64,000 nucleotides of DNA from Mycolicibacterium peregrinum (GTDB lineage Bacteria; Actinomycetota; Actinomycetes; Mycobacteriales; Mycobacteriaceae), in the NCBI RefSeq assembly GCF_002102345.1, contig NZ_LQPP01000043.1:292280-356279 (forward strand), given 5' to 3'. Below, piece after piece: positions 1 through 8,287 of this stretch (its first letter is position 1; each line of letters opens with the position of its first letter). The position numbers were made by a program, and so were the translations under genes. The notes below the pieces were generated by a model. It did no database searches. It was not told the DNA's origin and worked only from the letters and a program-made list of their open reading frames with translations.

Positions 1-2
1 GC

Positions 3-995
3 CAGACCGAGGTCATGGCCGAGATCGCCGCGGAAAACATCGCAGGTTGGTCGGTGGGAACCGCGTTCCCGGCGGCACCGAAGATGGCCGAGATCACCTT
101 GGAGGTGATCCTGCGAACCGTGATCGGGGCGTCGGATCCCGCTCGGCTGGCGGCGTTGCGCGAGGTGATGCCGCGGCTACTCAGGGTGGGTCCGTGGGAG
201 TTGATGGCGGTCGCCCGGCCGGCCCTGATGCAGCGCCGCCCGTGGCGGGCGCTTCGGCGAAATATCGAAGAGGCCAACCGGCTGCTGGGTGCCGAGATCG
301 CCGAGCGTCGCGCCGATCCTGAGCTGGCGTCCCGCACCGATGTGCTGGCCATGCTGGTGCGTTCCACCGATGAGCGCGGGCTCACCATGACCGACCGTGA
401 GCTGCGCGATCAGCTGATGACCTTGCTGGTGGCCGGGCATGAGACGACCGCGACGGCGTTGTCGTGGGCGTTGGAACGGCTGACCCGTCATCCCGCGGTG
501 CTGGACAAGGCGGTGCAGGCCGCCCGTGCCGGCGACGACGAATACCTCGACGCCGTGTCCAAGGAAATCCTGCGGATCCGGCCGGTGGTGTTCGACGTTG
601 GGCGCGTGCTGAAACAGCCGGTGGAGGTGGCCGGCCACCGCCTGCCGGCCGGGGTGATGGTGGCCCCGGGTATCGGCCTGGTGCACGAACGCGACGACGT
701 GTATCCCGACGCCGACAAATTCGACCCGGACCGGATGCTCGGCGCGACACTGGGGCCCACCACGTGGTTCCCGTTCGGCGGCGGCAACCGTCGTTGCCTG
801 GGCGCGACGTTCGCGACGGTCGAGCTGCGGGTGGTGCTACGCGAAATCCTGCGCCGGGTGGACCTTTTCACCACCACCGCGGCCGACGAAGGGCAGCGCG
901 TCAAACACGTCACGCTGGTCCCGAACCGTGGGGCGCGGATCTCTGTGCGGGCGGTCAGCGACGTGCCCGTGCCCGAGCCCAGTGGGCACCGGTAG
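3..995 (+). CDS. Cytochrome P450, 5' end cut off by window edge
   Basis: Heme-thiolate monooxygenase that hydroxylates a lipophilic substrate using O2 and electrons from a ferredoxin. The reading frame is open to the left edge, so the true start lies upstream and roughly the first quarter of a normal 400-450 residue P450 is missing. Counting from the first in-frame Met at position 15, the I-helix oxygen-binding motif AGHETT lies at residues 140-145, the ExxR motif (EILR) at 184-187, and the heme-binding loop FPFGGGNRRCLGA at 252-264 with Cys261 as the axial ligand. All core motifs are intact, so the enzyme is probably functional. The substrate cannot be read from the sequence. It ends 6 bases from the convergent gene at 1002-1730. 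Confidence 0.95.
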   Translation, partial: QTEVMAEIAAENIAGWSVGTAFPAAPKMAEITLEVILRTVIGASDPARLAALREVMPRLLRVGPWELMAVARPALMQRRPWRALRRNIEEANRLLGAEIAERRADPELASRTDVLAMLVRSTDERGLTMTDRELRDQLMTLLVAGHETTATALSWALERLTRHPAVLDKAVQAARAGDDEYLDAVSKEILRIRPVVFDVGRVLKQPVEVAGHRLPAGVMVAPGIGLVHERDDVYPDADKFDPDRMLGATLGPTTWFPFGGGNRRCLGATFATVELRVVLREILRRVDLFTTTAADEGQRVKHVTLVPNRGARISVRAVSDVPVPEPSGHR

Positions 996-1001
996 ACGGC
1001 A

Positions 1002-1730
1002 TCACTCCACCTCGAATCGGACGAGAACCAGATCGTCGAGCAACGTCGTGAAGGCCTTCGACGACGGATCGGGATCGTTGTAGCCGCGGACGATGACGGC
1101 ATGGCCGGCGGGCAGGTTGGGAGACAGACAGAGCCGCGACCCGCTGTAGGTCTGGGTGACCATCAGCAATCGGTCGGGTTGTGGGCCGGATTCGTACACC
1201 AGTGGGTCGACGTCGAGTTCTTCGAAGACCTCGGCGAGCGTCGGGATCGCGTCTACAGCCATCAAGCCGAAGGACTGCCGGTCGGGCACGGTGAACGAGC
1301 CATGGACCGTGCAAAAAAACTTGACCAGCTCGGCCGGCGCCGCCGACCACAGCTCCGGGTACCGCGTAACCGCCTCTGGTGCCGGCAGCTCGCCGACCCA
1401 CACCGCCACGGTGCGCTGGTCCTGCTCGTAATCCTCGTCGGCGAACCGGAAGAGGAACTCGACGACATAGACGAGGACGGGACGGTCTGCACGCCGGCCC
1501 ACCCATACGTCCACCAGGAAGGCTTCCAGCACCGCCCAAAACTGTGGCATCAAACTCCTCGCACCGTCGGTCCACAGCGACAGCGCCGCTGCCACCCGTG
1601 TGCTCGGATCGGCTGCATCGAACACCGGTAGCCACGACGCGGGGACCATGTCCCGCTGCTCGGGCGCCAGACGGGACACAGCCGGGCCGCGGCGGAACTG
1701 CTCGTCGATCTCGTCGCTCGTCACGCTCAT
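1002..1730 (-). CDS. Hypothetical protein, 242 aa
   Basis: I do not recognise this protein with confidence. It is a soluble, acidic protein rich in Trp and Phe with no signal peptide or membrane segment. A central stretch (YPELWSAAPAEL, about residues 124-135) vaguely recalls SMI1/KNR4 (SUKH) proteins, but this is a weak impression and not a call. The start is the ATG at 1728-1730. It is convergent with the P450 and lies 57 bases downstream of the FAD monooxygenase gene on the same strand, so the two may be co-transcribed. Confidence 0.7.
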   Translation of the reverse strand: MSVTSDEIDEQFRRGPAVSRLAPEQRDMVPASWLPVFDAADPSTRVAAALSLWTDGARSLMPQFWAVLEAFLVDVWVGRRADRPVLVYVVEFLFRFADEDYEQDQRTVAVWVGELPAPEAVTRYPELWSAAPAELVKFFCTVHGSFTVPDRQSFGLMAVDAIPTLAEVFEELDVDPLVYESGPQPDRLLMVTQTYSGSRLCLSPNLPAGHAVIVRGYNDPDPSSKAFTTLLDDLVLVRFEVE

Positions 1731-1787
1731 AGCGGGATGCCCAGACCATCGAGGATCGGTTTGAATTCGGTCACCACGTCCTGCTGC

Positions 1788-2960
1788 TCACCCGATTCGG
1801 TAGTCGGGCAAATCGAGGTCGTCGCGCACACTGCCGGCGAACAGCCCCGCTATCGGGCGTCCCAGGTTCATCGCGCGCAGCGCGACATCGCGGAACCACA
1901 AACCGAACCGGGTCCTGGTGGCGAAGAAACCGAGCATCCGTTCGGCGCCGGCCTGCTTGCCCTCGATGAACGGCCGCAACAGCGACTCGTAGCTCGCGAA
2001 GGCGCGGCGGTGATCATCGCCGGCCCGGGCGAGTTCTCCGGCCAGGGCGTACGCCTCGGTGATCGCCAGCCCGGTGCCCTCGCCGCCGAGCAGCGAGATG
2101 CAGCCTGCCGCATCGCCGATCAGCAATACCCGTTCGTTCGACCAGCGGTCCATGCGGATCTGGCTGACCACGTCGAAGTAGAGGTCGTCGACGTCGTCCA
2201 CGGCGGCCAGGATCTGTTGCGATTCCCAGCCGGCGGCGTCGAACTGATTGTGTAACTGCTCTTTTGGTGTCAAGCCGCGGTTGTCGTGCTGGTCGCGGAA
2301 CACGAACAGGAACATGGTGCGGTTCCCGCGCAAGGTGAACTGCCCGATCTGGCGTCCGGGGACGCTGTATGTGAGATAGGTATCCGAACTCCCGCCGCGG
2401 TAGCCGTCGACCACACAGGCGGCGACCTTGCAGCCCAGGTAGTGCTCGAACCGGTCCTCGGGTCCGAACACCAGGCGGCGCACGTTGGAGTGCAGGCCGT
2501 CGGCGCCGATGACGAGGTCGAAATCGCCGGCCGGGCTCTTCTCGAAGGCCACCCGCACCCCGTCGGGTCGCTGGTCGATGCCGGTGATGCTGTCGTCGAA
2601 CACCGTCGGCACCGAGCCCTCGACGGTGCGGTAGATGGCGGCGGCCAGATCGCCGCGGGGCAGGCTGGTGTAGTCGTTGCCGACCATGCGGCGGAACACG
2701 TCGACACGGAGCTCGGCACGGGTCGCGCCATCAGGTCCGAGCGACCGCACCGACTCCACGTCATAGCCCGTGTCGCGGATGGCGGATTCGATGCCCATCT
2801 TTCGGGTGACCCGGTAGCCGATGCCCCAGAAGTCGATCATGTAGCCGCCGGAGCGAAACGCCGGTGCCCGTTCGATCAGCGTCGGGTTGTGGCCGGTGCG
2901 GTGCAGCCAGTGCGCGAGCGCCGCCCCGGCGACCCCGGCTCCACTGATGGCGATCCGCAT
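1788..2960 (-). CDS. FAD-dependent monooxygenase (PHBH/UbiH-like)
   Basis: Flavoprotein hydroxylase of the p-hydroxybenzoate hydroxylase type, 390 residues, the usual length for the family. It uses NAD(P)H and O2 to hydroxylate or epoxidise a small organic substrate. The N-terminal Rossmann motif GAGVAGAALAHWL (residues 7-19) binds the ADP part of FAD and is followed by the ribose-binding Glu in LIERAP. The central GADGLHSNVRR is the family's DG motif, and LIGDAAGCISLLGGEGTGLA near residue 285 is the second FAD-binding (GD) motif. The start is ATG at 2958-2960, transcribed away from the patatin gene across a 188-base gap that should hold both promoters. The substrate is unknown; such enzymes also act in antibiotic inactivation. 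Confidence 0.92.
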   Translation of the reverse strand: MRIAISGAGVAGAALAHWLHRTGHNPTLIERAPAFRSGGYMIDFWGIGYRVTRKMGIESAIRDTGYDVESVRSLGPDGATRAELRVDVFRRMVGNDYTSLPRGDLAAAIYRTVEGSVPTVFDDSITGIDQRPDGVRVAFEKSPAGDFDLVIGADGLHSNVRRLVFGPEDRFEHYLGCKVAACVVDGYRGGSSDTYLTYSVPGRQIGQFTLRGNRTMFLFVFRDQHDNRGLTPKEQLHNQFDAAGWESQQILAAVDDVDDLYFDVVSQIRMDRWSNERVLLIGDAAGCISLLGGEGTGLAITEAYALAGELARAGDDHRRAFASYESLLRPFIEGKQAGAERMLGFFATRTRFGLWFRDVALRAMNLGRPIAGLFAGSVRDDLDLPDYRIG

Positions 2961-3148
2961 GATGATTCGAGGCTACTCGTGGGGCGGCATGCTGAGCCGT
3001 GCCGTTGATTGGGACGCCGCTTTCGACACCAGGGCTGCTCGCGTCGCGGGAGAACAGCCCGGACGTCGAAAAAGGCGCGTAGGCAGACCAGATCAACCAG
3101 CGCCCCGATGTCCAGCCGAGCGTCAGAGTCGCATGCCAAGCTGGGGGC

Positions 3149-4183
3149 ATGGCTGCGAAACGTTCCCCGCACCGTGCCGACCTCGTGCTTTCCGGCGGTG
3201 GCGTCAAGGGCATCGGCCTGGTGGGCGCCATCGTCGCACTCAAGGACGCCGGGTATTCGATCGAACGGATCTCCGGAACCTCGGCCGGCTCACTGGTCGG
3301 CGCCGTGGTGGCCGCGGCGGAACAACGTCACGAGCTGACCAGTGCGCAGCTGCGCGAGCTGGCGCTGAACGTGCCCTACCGCAAGTTCCGCGACAGCGGG
3401 CCGATCGAGCGCATCCCGGTGGTGGGGACGGCGTGGGGGCTGTTGCGTGAGACCGGTATCTATCGCGGGGATTTCGCATACGACTGGATACGCAGCGAGC
3501 TGAAGAACCTGGGCATCAAGACTTTCGGTGATCTGGCGATCGACGATGATCATCTGCTTCCGGAGCGGCGCTATCGATTCGTGGTCACGGTGACCGATGT
3601 GACGACGGGGCAGCTGGTGCGTCTGCCCTGGGACTATCGGCGCGTGTACGGACTGGATCCCGACGAGCAGCTGGTCGCCGACGCCGTACGGGCCTCGATG
3701 TCGATCCCGTTCCTGTTCCATCCCGTCACGCTGAACACCGCAGCCGGCGAGCCGTGCACGCTGGTGGACGGCGGCGTGCTGTCGAACTTCCCGATCGACT
3801 CGTTCGACCGGCCCGACGGCGCGGAGCCACGCTGGCCGACGTTCGGGGTGACGGTGGTGCCGTATCTACCGGCGCCGTCGGCCGAGCAACTCATCCCCGG
3901 GTTGGGGATGTTGCGCTGCGGAGAGCCGACCTTCCTGGAGAGTCTGCTCACCACCATGCTGGTCGGTCACGACCAGGCCCATCTGAGTCTGCCGTGGGTG
4001 AAGGTGCGTGCGGTACAGGTGGATTCGACCGATGTCGGGGTGCTGGACTTCGACATCACCCGCAATGAAGCCGAGGCGCTGTACGACAAGGGCTACGCGG
4101 CGACGACAGAGTTCCTGTCCACTTGGGATTGGCCCGGCTACCTGGACCGCTTCCGCCGGGCCACGCGGGTGGATCCGCGCTAG
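3149..4183 (+). CDS. Patatin-like phospholipase
   Basis: Serine acyl hydrolase of the patatin/RssA family, 344 residues, likely acting on phospholipid or other acyl esters. The oxyanion motif GGGVKG is at residues 16-21, the nucleophile elbow GTSAG at 43-47 (Ser45), and the catalytic Asp is in the DGG motif (Asp207). The Ser-Asp dyad is therefore complete. No signal peptide is visible, so it probably acts in the cytoplasm or at the inner face of the membrane. Its TAG stop shares one base with the GTG start of galK, so the two genes are translationally coupled although their functions seem unrelated. Confidence 0.93.
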   Translation: MAAKRSPHRADLVLSGGGVKGIGLVGAIVALKDAGYSIERISGTSAGSLVGAVVAAAEQRHELTSAQLRELALNVPYRKFRDSGPIERIPVVGTAWGLLRETGIYRGDFAYDWIRSELKNLGIKTFGDLAIDDDHLLPERRYRFVVTVTDVTTGQLVRLPWDYRRVYGLDPDEQLVADAVRASMSIPFLFHPVTLNTAAGEPCTLVDGGVLSNFPIDSFDRPDGAEPRWPTFGVTVVPYLPAPSAEQLIPGLGMLRCGEPTFLESLLTTMLVGHDQAHLSLPWVKVRAVQVDSTDVGVLDFDITRNEAEALYDKGYAATTEFLSTWDWPGYLDRFRRATRVDPR

Positions 4184-5268
4184 TGCGAATCAGGTACTCC
4201 GCGCCGGGCCGGGTCAATCTGATCGGCGAGCACACCGACTACAACCAGGGCTTCGCCCTGCCGATCGCGTTGCCGCAGCGGACCTTTGTGACTTTCGACC
4301 CGGACCCGTCGGGCGTGCTGTCGGTGTCGAGCACGTTCGGCGACGGGCCGGTGCGGATCGGTCTGGATACCGTGCCCGGGCAGGTCACCGGCTGGGCGGC
4401 CTACGTCGCCGGGGTGGTGTGGGCGCTGCTGAATGCCGGGATCGCGGTGCCCGGCGGGACGATGACCATCACGAGCGAGGTGGAGATCGGGTCAGGGCTG
4501 TCGTCGTCGGCAGCGCTGGAATGCGCGGTGCTGGGCGCGTTGCTCACCGCCGCCGGTGTCGATCTCGGTCGCATCGAGCAGGCCCACATTGCGCAGCAGG
4601 CCGAGAACGAGTATGTCGGCGCGCCAACAGGACTGCTCGACCAGCTGGCGTCGCTGTACGGTGAGCCCGGGCAGGCCTTGCTGACCGATTTCCGCGACGT
4701 CACCGTGCGACCGGTGCGCTTCGATCCCGACGCATCCGGCATGGCACTGCTGGTGATCGACTCCCGGGCCCGACATACGCACGCCGGCGGCGAGTACGCC
4801 GCCCGGCGGGCATCGTGTGAGCGGGCTGCCGCCGCACTCGGGGTGCCCTCGCTCCGCGAGGCCGACCCGTCCGCACTGCACAGGGTTGCCGAAGTCGATG
4901 CCCGGCGGGCACGGCATGTGCTGACGGAGAACCAGCGGGTGCTCGATTGTGTTGTCGCGCTGGCATCGGCGGATTTCGCGGCAGTCGGTGCGCTGTGGAA
5001 CGCGTCGCACGCCTCGATGCGCGACGACTTCGAGATCACCACGCCGCACCTCGATCTGATCGCGGCGACCGCGGTGCAGGCCGGTGCGCTGGGAGCGCGG
5101 ATGACCGGCGGTGGGTTCGGTGGCTGCGTCATCGCGCTGGTGCCGGGGGAGCAGGTGGATGCGGCCGGCGAGGCGGTGATGCGGGCAGTGCGTGAGGCCG
5201 GCCATCCGGAGCCGGGCATCGCCAGGACGCACGCGGGCGGCGGTGCGGGACCGGCTACTTCAACTTGA
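4183..5268 (+). CDS. galK: Galactokinase
   Basis: GHMP-family kinase that phosphorylates galactose at C1 with ATP, the first step of the Leloir pathway. The galactokinase signature GRVNLIGEHTDYNQG is at residues 9-23, the ATP-binding motif 2 (EIGSGLSSSAALE) at 101-113, and motif 3 (MTGGGFGGCVIAL) at about 307-319. I chose the GTG at 4183, which overlaps the patatin stop by one base. The open frame reaches further upstream, but that part would overlap the patatin gene and lies outside the family. The length, 361 residues, is normal. No galT, galE or galactose transporter is adjacent. The 3' end overlaps the convergent NYN gene by 14 bases. Confidence 0.93.
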   Translation: MRIRYSAPGRVNLIGEHTDYNQGFALPIALPQRTFVTFDPDPSGVLSVSSTFGDGPVRIGLDTVPGQVTGWAAYVAGVVWALLNAGIAVPGGTMTITSEVEIGSGLSSSAALECAVLGALLTAAGVDLGRIEQAHIAQQAENEYVGAPTGLLDQLASLYGEPGQALLTDFRDVTVRPVRFDPDASGMALLVIDSRARHTHAGGEYAARRASCERAAAALGVPSLREADPSALHRVAEVDARRARHVLTENQRVLDCVVALASADFAAVGALWNASHASMRDDFEITTPHLDLIAATAVQAGALGARMTGGGFGGCVIALVPGEQVDAAGEAVMRAVREAGHPEPGIARTHAGGGAGPATST

Positions 5269-6088
5269 CCATCCGCGTCGTCGAACTCTCGTCCAGCTCG
5301 ACGACATCGGAGCGCGACCGCAGGAAGTCGCTGAAAGACTTGAATCCCAACGATTTCTCGCTGAACGACGGGTCCATCCGCTTCATCTGGCCCTTGACCG
5401 CCGAGTTGTGCAGCCACTCGACGTCGTCCTTCTCCAGGCCGATCTGCAGGGCACGGGTCAGCAGTGCGGTGGCCTGGGCCTGCGGGTCCGGCTCTTCCTT
5501 CTTGCGGGCCCGCCTCTGCTGCTTGGGTTCCGGTTCCGGGACCAGGGTGGGGATGCCGGGCAGGGCGTCGTAGACGACGAACTCGTCGCACGCGGCGGCC
5601 AGCATCCGGCTCGAGGAGCCGGCCACTCCGATGCCGACGACGTAGCGGCCCAGGCGTTTGCAGCGCTGGGCGAGGGGGATGTAGTCCGAGTCGCCGGCCA
5701 CGATCACCACGTGGGTGAGGTCGGGCAGCCGGAACATGTCTTCGACCGCGTCGACGGCCAGCCGGATGTCGGCGCCGTTCTTGCTGTAGGCGGCGGTGGG
5801 GAAAAGCTGCACCAGGTCGACGGCGCGGCCGACGAGCTGTTCGCGGTATCCGGCGTTGACGTCGGCCGACCAGTCCGCGTAGGCGCGGGTGAGCACCAGG
5901 GTGCCGAAGGAGGAGGCGAAATCCAGGATGGCGGCGACGTCGACGGTGGCCTTGGTGAGCTTGTCGGCCTCCAGGCCCTTCGCCTTGTCTTTCTGAAATG
6001 AGTTGCGGCCGTTGACCTGGTCGTAGCGGGAGATCACGATGTTGTCGAAGTCGAGGTACACCGCGACGCGGGTGTCGAGTTCGGTCAT
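5255..6088 (-). CDS. NYN-domain protein with C-terminal OST-HTH (LOTUS) domain
   Basis: Predicted RNA-processing protein of the PIN-like NYN family, 277 residues. The N-terminal NYN fold shows the acidic residues in AVYLDFDN (Asp13, Asp15), the mid-domain Asp of GADIRLAVD, and AGDSDYIPL near residue 130. These form the expected metal-binding site of a nuclease. A charged linker rich in Arg, Lys, Glu and Pro follows, then an OST-HTH/LOTUS-like RNA-binding region from about residue 205, containing WLHNSAVKGQMKRMDPSF and SFSDFLRS. This NYN plus OST-HTH layout is common in actinobacteria, where its target is not known. It lies one base from the ABC ATPase stop on the same strand. Confidence 0.9.
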   Translation of the reverse strand: MTELDTRVAVYLDFDNIVISRYDQVNGRNSFQKDKAKGLEADKLTKATVDVAAILDFASSFGTLVLTRAYADWSADVNAGYREQLVGRAVDLVQLFPTAAYSKNGADIRLAVDAVEDMFRLPDLTHVVIVAGDSDYIPLAQRCKRLGRYVVGIGVAGSSSRMLAAACDEFVVYDALPGIPTLVPEPEPKQQRRARKKEEPDPQAQATALLTRALQIGLEKDDVEWLHNSAVKGQMKRMDPSFSEKSLGFKSFSDFLRSRSDVVELDESSTTRMVKLK

Positions 6089-6089
6089 C

Positions 6090-7085
6090 TCAGTCCTCGG
6101 TCTCGGTCTCGGGCTGCCCGATCAGGTTGCGGGCGCCGGTAGGGCCGAGCAGTTCCCGGAACGCCTGGATGGTGTAGCCGACGACGACGGCGTCGGTCTT
6201 CGCGCGGGCGGTGGCAGACCGCGGCAGGCTGAACAACGGCCCCATCTCCCCGAAGTAGTCGCCGGGGCCGACGGTCTTGATGACTTCCTCACCGCCGCTG
6301 GCCAATTCACGGGCAAGCTCGATCTCGCCCTCGGTGACGATGTAGATCTGGTCGCCCATCTCGCCCTGAGAGAACAGCACTTCGCCGGCCCCGATGGTCA
6401 CGGTCTCGGTGTTCTGATGCTCGACAGCGACGTGAGGGACGAGCTCCACGACCTGGTCGGCCAGCGGCAGGATGCGGGTGTCGTGGGTGGCGACGACGAC
6501 GACGTGGTCGCCGCTGGCGAGCTCACGGATGAGCCGCAGCACTTCCTCGACCTGGATGAAATCCAGGTGGGCAGTCGGCTCGTCGGCCAGGATCAGCGGT
6601 GGATCGAGGGCGATCGCTCGGGCGACTGCGACGCGTTGCTGCTGCCCGCCGCTGAGATCGCCGGGGCGGTGGTGCAATCGGCTCTCAAGGTTGACGCGGG
6701 TGAGCAATTCGGTGGCGCGTTCGCGGGCTTCACGCCGGGTCCGACCGGCCGCGCGCAGTGGCACCATCACGTTCTCCAGTGCGGTCAGACTGGGCACCAG
6801 GTTGAAGGCCTGGAACACGATGCCGACGGTGTCGCGCCGGTAGTCCGACAGCGTCTTCTTGTCGAGCGTCGTCACGTCGATGTCACCGAACTCGATACGA
6901 CCCGCGGTCGGTTTGAGGATCCCGCCGAGGCACGACAGCAGCGTCGTCTTCCCGCAGCCGCTGGGGCCCAACAGAATTGACAGCGACCCGGCGGGGACCT
7001 CGAGGTCGAGTCCGTCGATCGGGCGTACCGCGTAGCCGCCGCTGGAGTACTCCACGACGAGGTCTTTGACCATCAGATCAGCCAT
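6090..7085 (-). CDS. ABC exporter ATPase fused to a cyclic-nucleotide-binding-type domain
   Basis: ATPase subunit of a MacB/LolD-type transporter, 331 residues. Walker A (GPSGCGKTT) is at residues 40-48, the signature LSGGQ at 144-148 and Walker B with catalytic Glu (LADEP) at 166-170. After residue 224 comes a second domain that reads as a cNMP-binding (CAP_ED) fold: GEVLFSQGEMGDQIYIVTEG, then GPGDYFGEMGPLFSLPRSAT, the last part being the phosphate-binding cassette with its Arg. This fusion suggests that transport is gated by cAMP or a similar ligand. It starts one base after the stop of the permease at 7087-8136. The sizes of the pair match M. tuberculosis Rv0072 (permease) and Rv0073 (ATPase) as I recall them, annotated there as glutamine transport on weak grounds. 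Confidence 0.92.
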   Translation of the reverse strand: MADLMVKDLVVEYSSGGYAVRPIDGLDLEVPAGSLSILLGPSGCGKTTLLSCLGGILKPTAGRIEFGDIDVTTLDKKTLSDYRRDTVGIVFQAFNLVPSLTALENVMVPLRAAGRTRREARERATELLTRVNLESRLHHRPGDLSGGQQQRVAVARAIALDPPLILADEPTAHLDFIQVEEVLRLIRELASGDHVVVVATHDTRILPLADQVVELVPHVAVEHQNTETVTIGAGEVLFSQGEMGDQIYIVTEGEIELARELASGGEEVIKTVGPGDYFGEMGPLFSLPRSATARAKTDAVVVGYTIQAFRELLGPTGARNLIGQPETETED

Positions 7086-7086
7086 G

Positions 7087-8136
7087 TCAGGGGCCTCGGA
7101 ACGCCAGTGCGGGGTCGACGTTCACGGCGCGGCGCAGCCCGGCCACACTGGCCAGCAGGCCCACCGCGACCGCGACGATCGGTAGCGCGACGAATGCCAC
7201 CGTCGGCACGTCGCAACGCATCGGGAACAGTGGTCCGAGCAGCAGTGACAGCCCGGCGCCCAGTACCGCGGCCAGCAGGGCGACCGTCACGGCCTGCATC
7301 GCCAGGCCGGCCATGATGGATCGGCTGGCCACGCCGACGGCCTTGAACACCGCGAAGTCGCGCGTGCGTTCCAGCGCCGACAGGTAGATCACCGAGCCGA
7401 CGATCAAAACCGCGACCGCCCACAGCAGACCGGCCATCAGGCTCATCGCCTGGTTGGCGCCCCGCAGCGGGCGCACCATGTCATCGACGGCACCGGACCG
7501 GTCGACGATCCGGAATTCTGGTGGTGCTGCGCCAGGGTTGCCGACGATGCCGACCGAGGAGATCAGTTTCTGGCCGGAGAACAGCAGTAGTTGGGCGCCG
7601 GGGACCGTCAGGTAGATGTTGTCCTGGGCGGCCAGGGCGGTGAGGTCGTCGACCAGGCCGACGACGCGCAGTTTCGCCGCGCCGACCGCGACATCGGAGC
7701 CGATCGGCTGGTTCATCGTCGTCGAGACCGCGACCTCGTCGGTGGCGCGCGGGGCCCGGCCCTCCTTCAGCGCCGGTGTGCCCGGTCCTGCCTCGGGAAC
7801 GCCGAACACGTTGACGTTGCGCGGAGTGCCGTTGTTGGGGATGGTCGAGGATCCGTAGACGAGCGGGACGGCGGTGGTGACCCCGGGCAGGCGCGCGGCG
7901 CGCTGGACGTCGGTGAGCGGCAGCGGTGCCGAGCCGAGGAACGGGCCCGCCGCGCCCGCCTTGATCATGAAGGCGTCCAGGCCCAGCGCGTCGACACTGC
8001 GTTCGGCCTCGACGCGGAAGCCGTGGGCCAGGCCCGTCAACACCAGCGTCATCGCGAAGACCAGGCCGGTGCCGACGGCGGCGATCAGGAATCGCCGTCG
8101 CCGCCACTGCAGATCGCGTAACGCCGCCATCAACAC
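7087..8136 (-). CDS. FtsX-like ABC transporter permease
   Basis: Membrane subunit of the exporter whose ATPase follows directly, 349 residues. Topology is the FtsX/MacB type: one N-terminal membrane segment (about residues 17-40), a large extracytoplasmic region (about 40-230), then three C-terminal segments near 230-255, 275-300 and 315-340. The cytoplasmic stretch between segments 2 and 3 (ERTRDFAVFKAVGVASRS) is the coupling helix that contacts the ATPase and is typical of the family. FtsX-like permeases move lipids, peptides or lipoproteins, or transmit a mechanical signal, rather than import amino acids. The gene is transcribed away from the acyl-CoA ligase gene, with 151 bases between them. 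Confidence 0.93.
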   Translation of the reverse strand: MLMAALRDLQWRRRRFLIAAVGTGLVFAMTLVLTGLAHGFRVEAERSVDALGLDAFMIKAGAAGPFLGSAPLPLTDVQRAARLPGVTTAVPLVYGSSTIPNNGTPRNVNVFGVPEAGPGTPALKEGRAPRATDEVAVSTTMNQPIGSDVAVGAAKLRVVGLVDDLTALAAQDNIYLTVPGAQLLLFSGQKLISSVGIVGNPGAAPPEFRIVDRSGAVDDMVRPLRGANQAMSLMAGLLWAVAVLIVGSVIYLSALERTRDFAVFKAVGVASRSIMAGLAMQAVTVALLAAVLGAGLSLLLGPLFPMRCDVPTVAFVALPIVAVAVGLLASVAGLRRAVNVDPALAFRGP

Positions 8137-8287
8137 GTCAGTGCCCGCCGCATCTCTGCCGACGTTACCGAGGTGGATGTTGCTGGTGGCGGTTATTGGG
8201 GCATTTGGTGTGTGGGTCGGGTTTCGTACCGGTGCCGGACGACCCGCGCACTGCTACTGTCCAGCCAAATCGGCGAGGGGCAGAGGC

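Noticed and set aside
5255..5268. The 14-base overlap of galK and the NYN gene as a regulatory antisense region
   Set aside because: Short convergent overlaps are common in dense genomes, and nothing suggests more than compact packing.
7874..8287. N-terminal extension of the acyl-CoA ligase
   Set aside because: It overlaps the divergent permease gene and is unlike the ligase family. The ATG at 8288 with a purine-rich site fits better.
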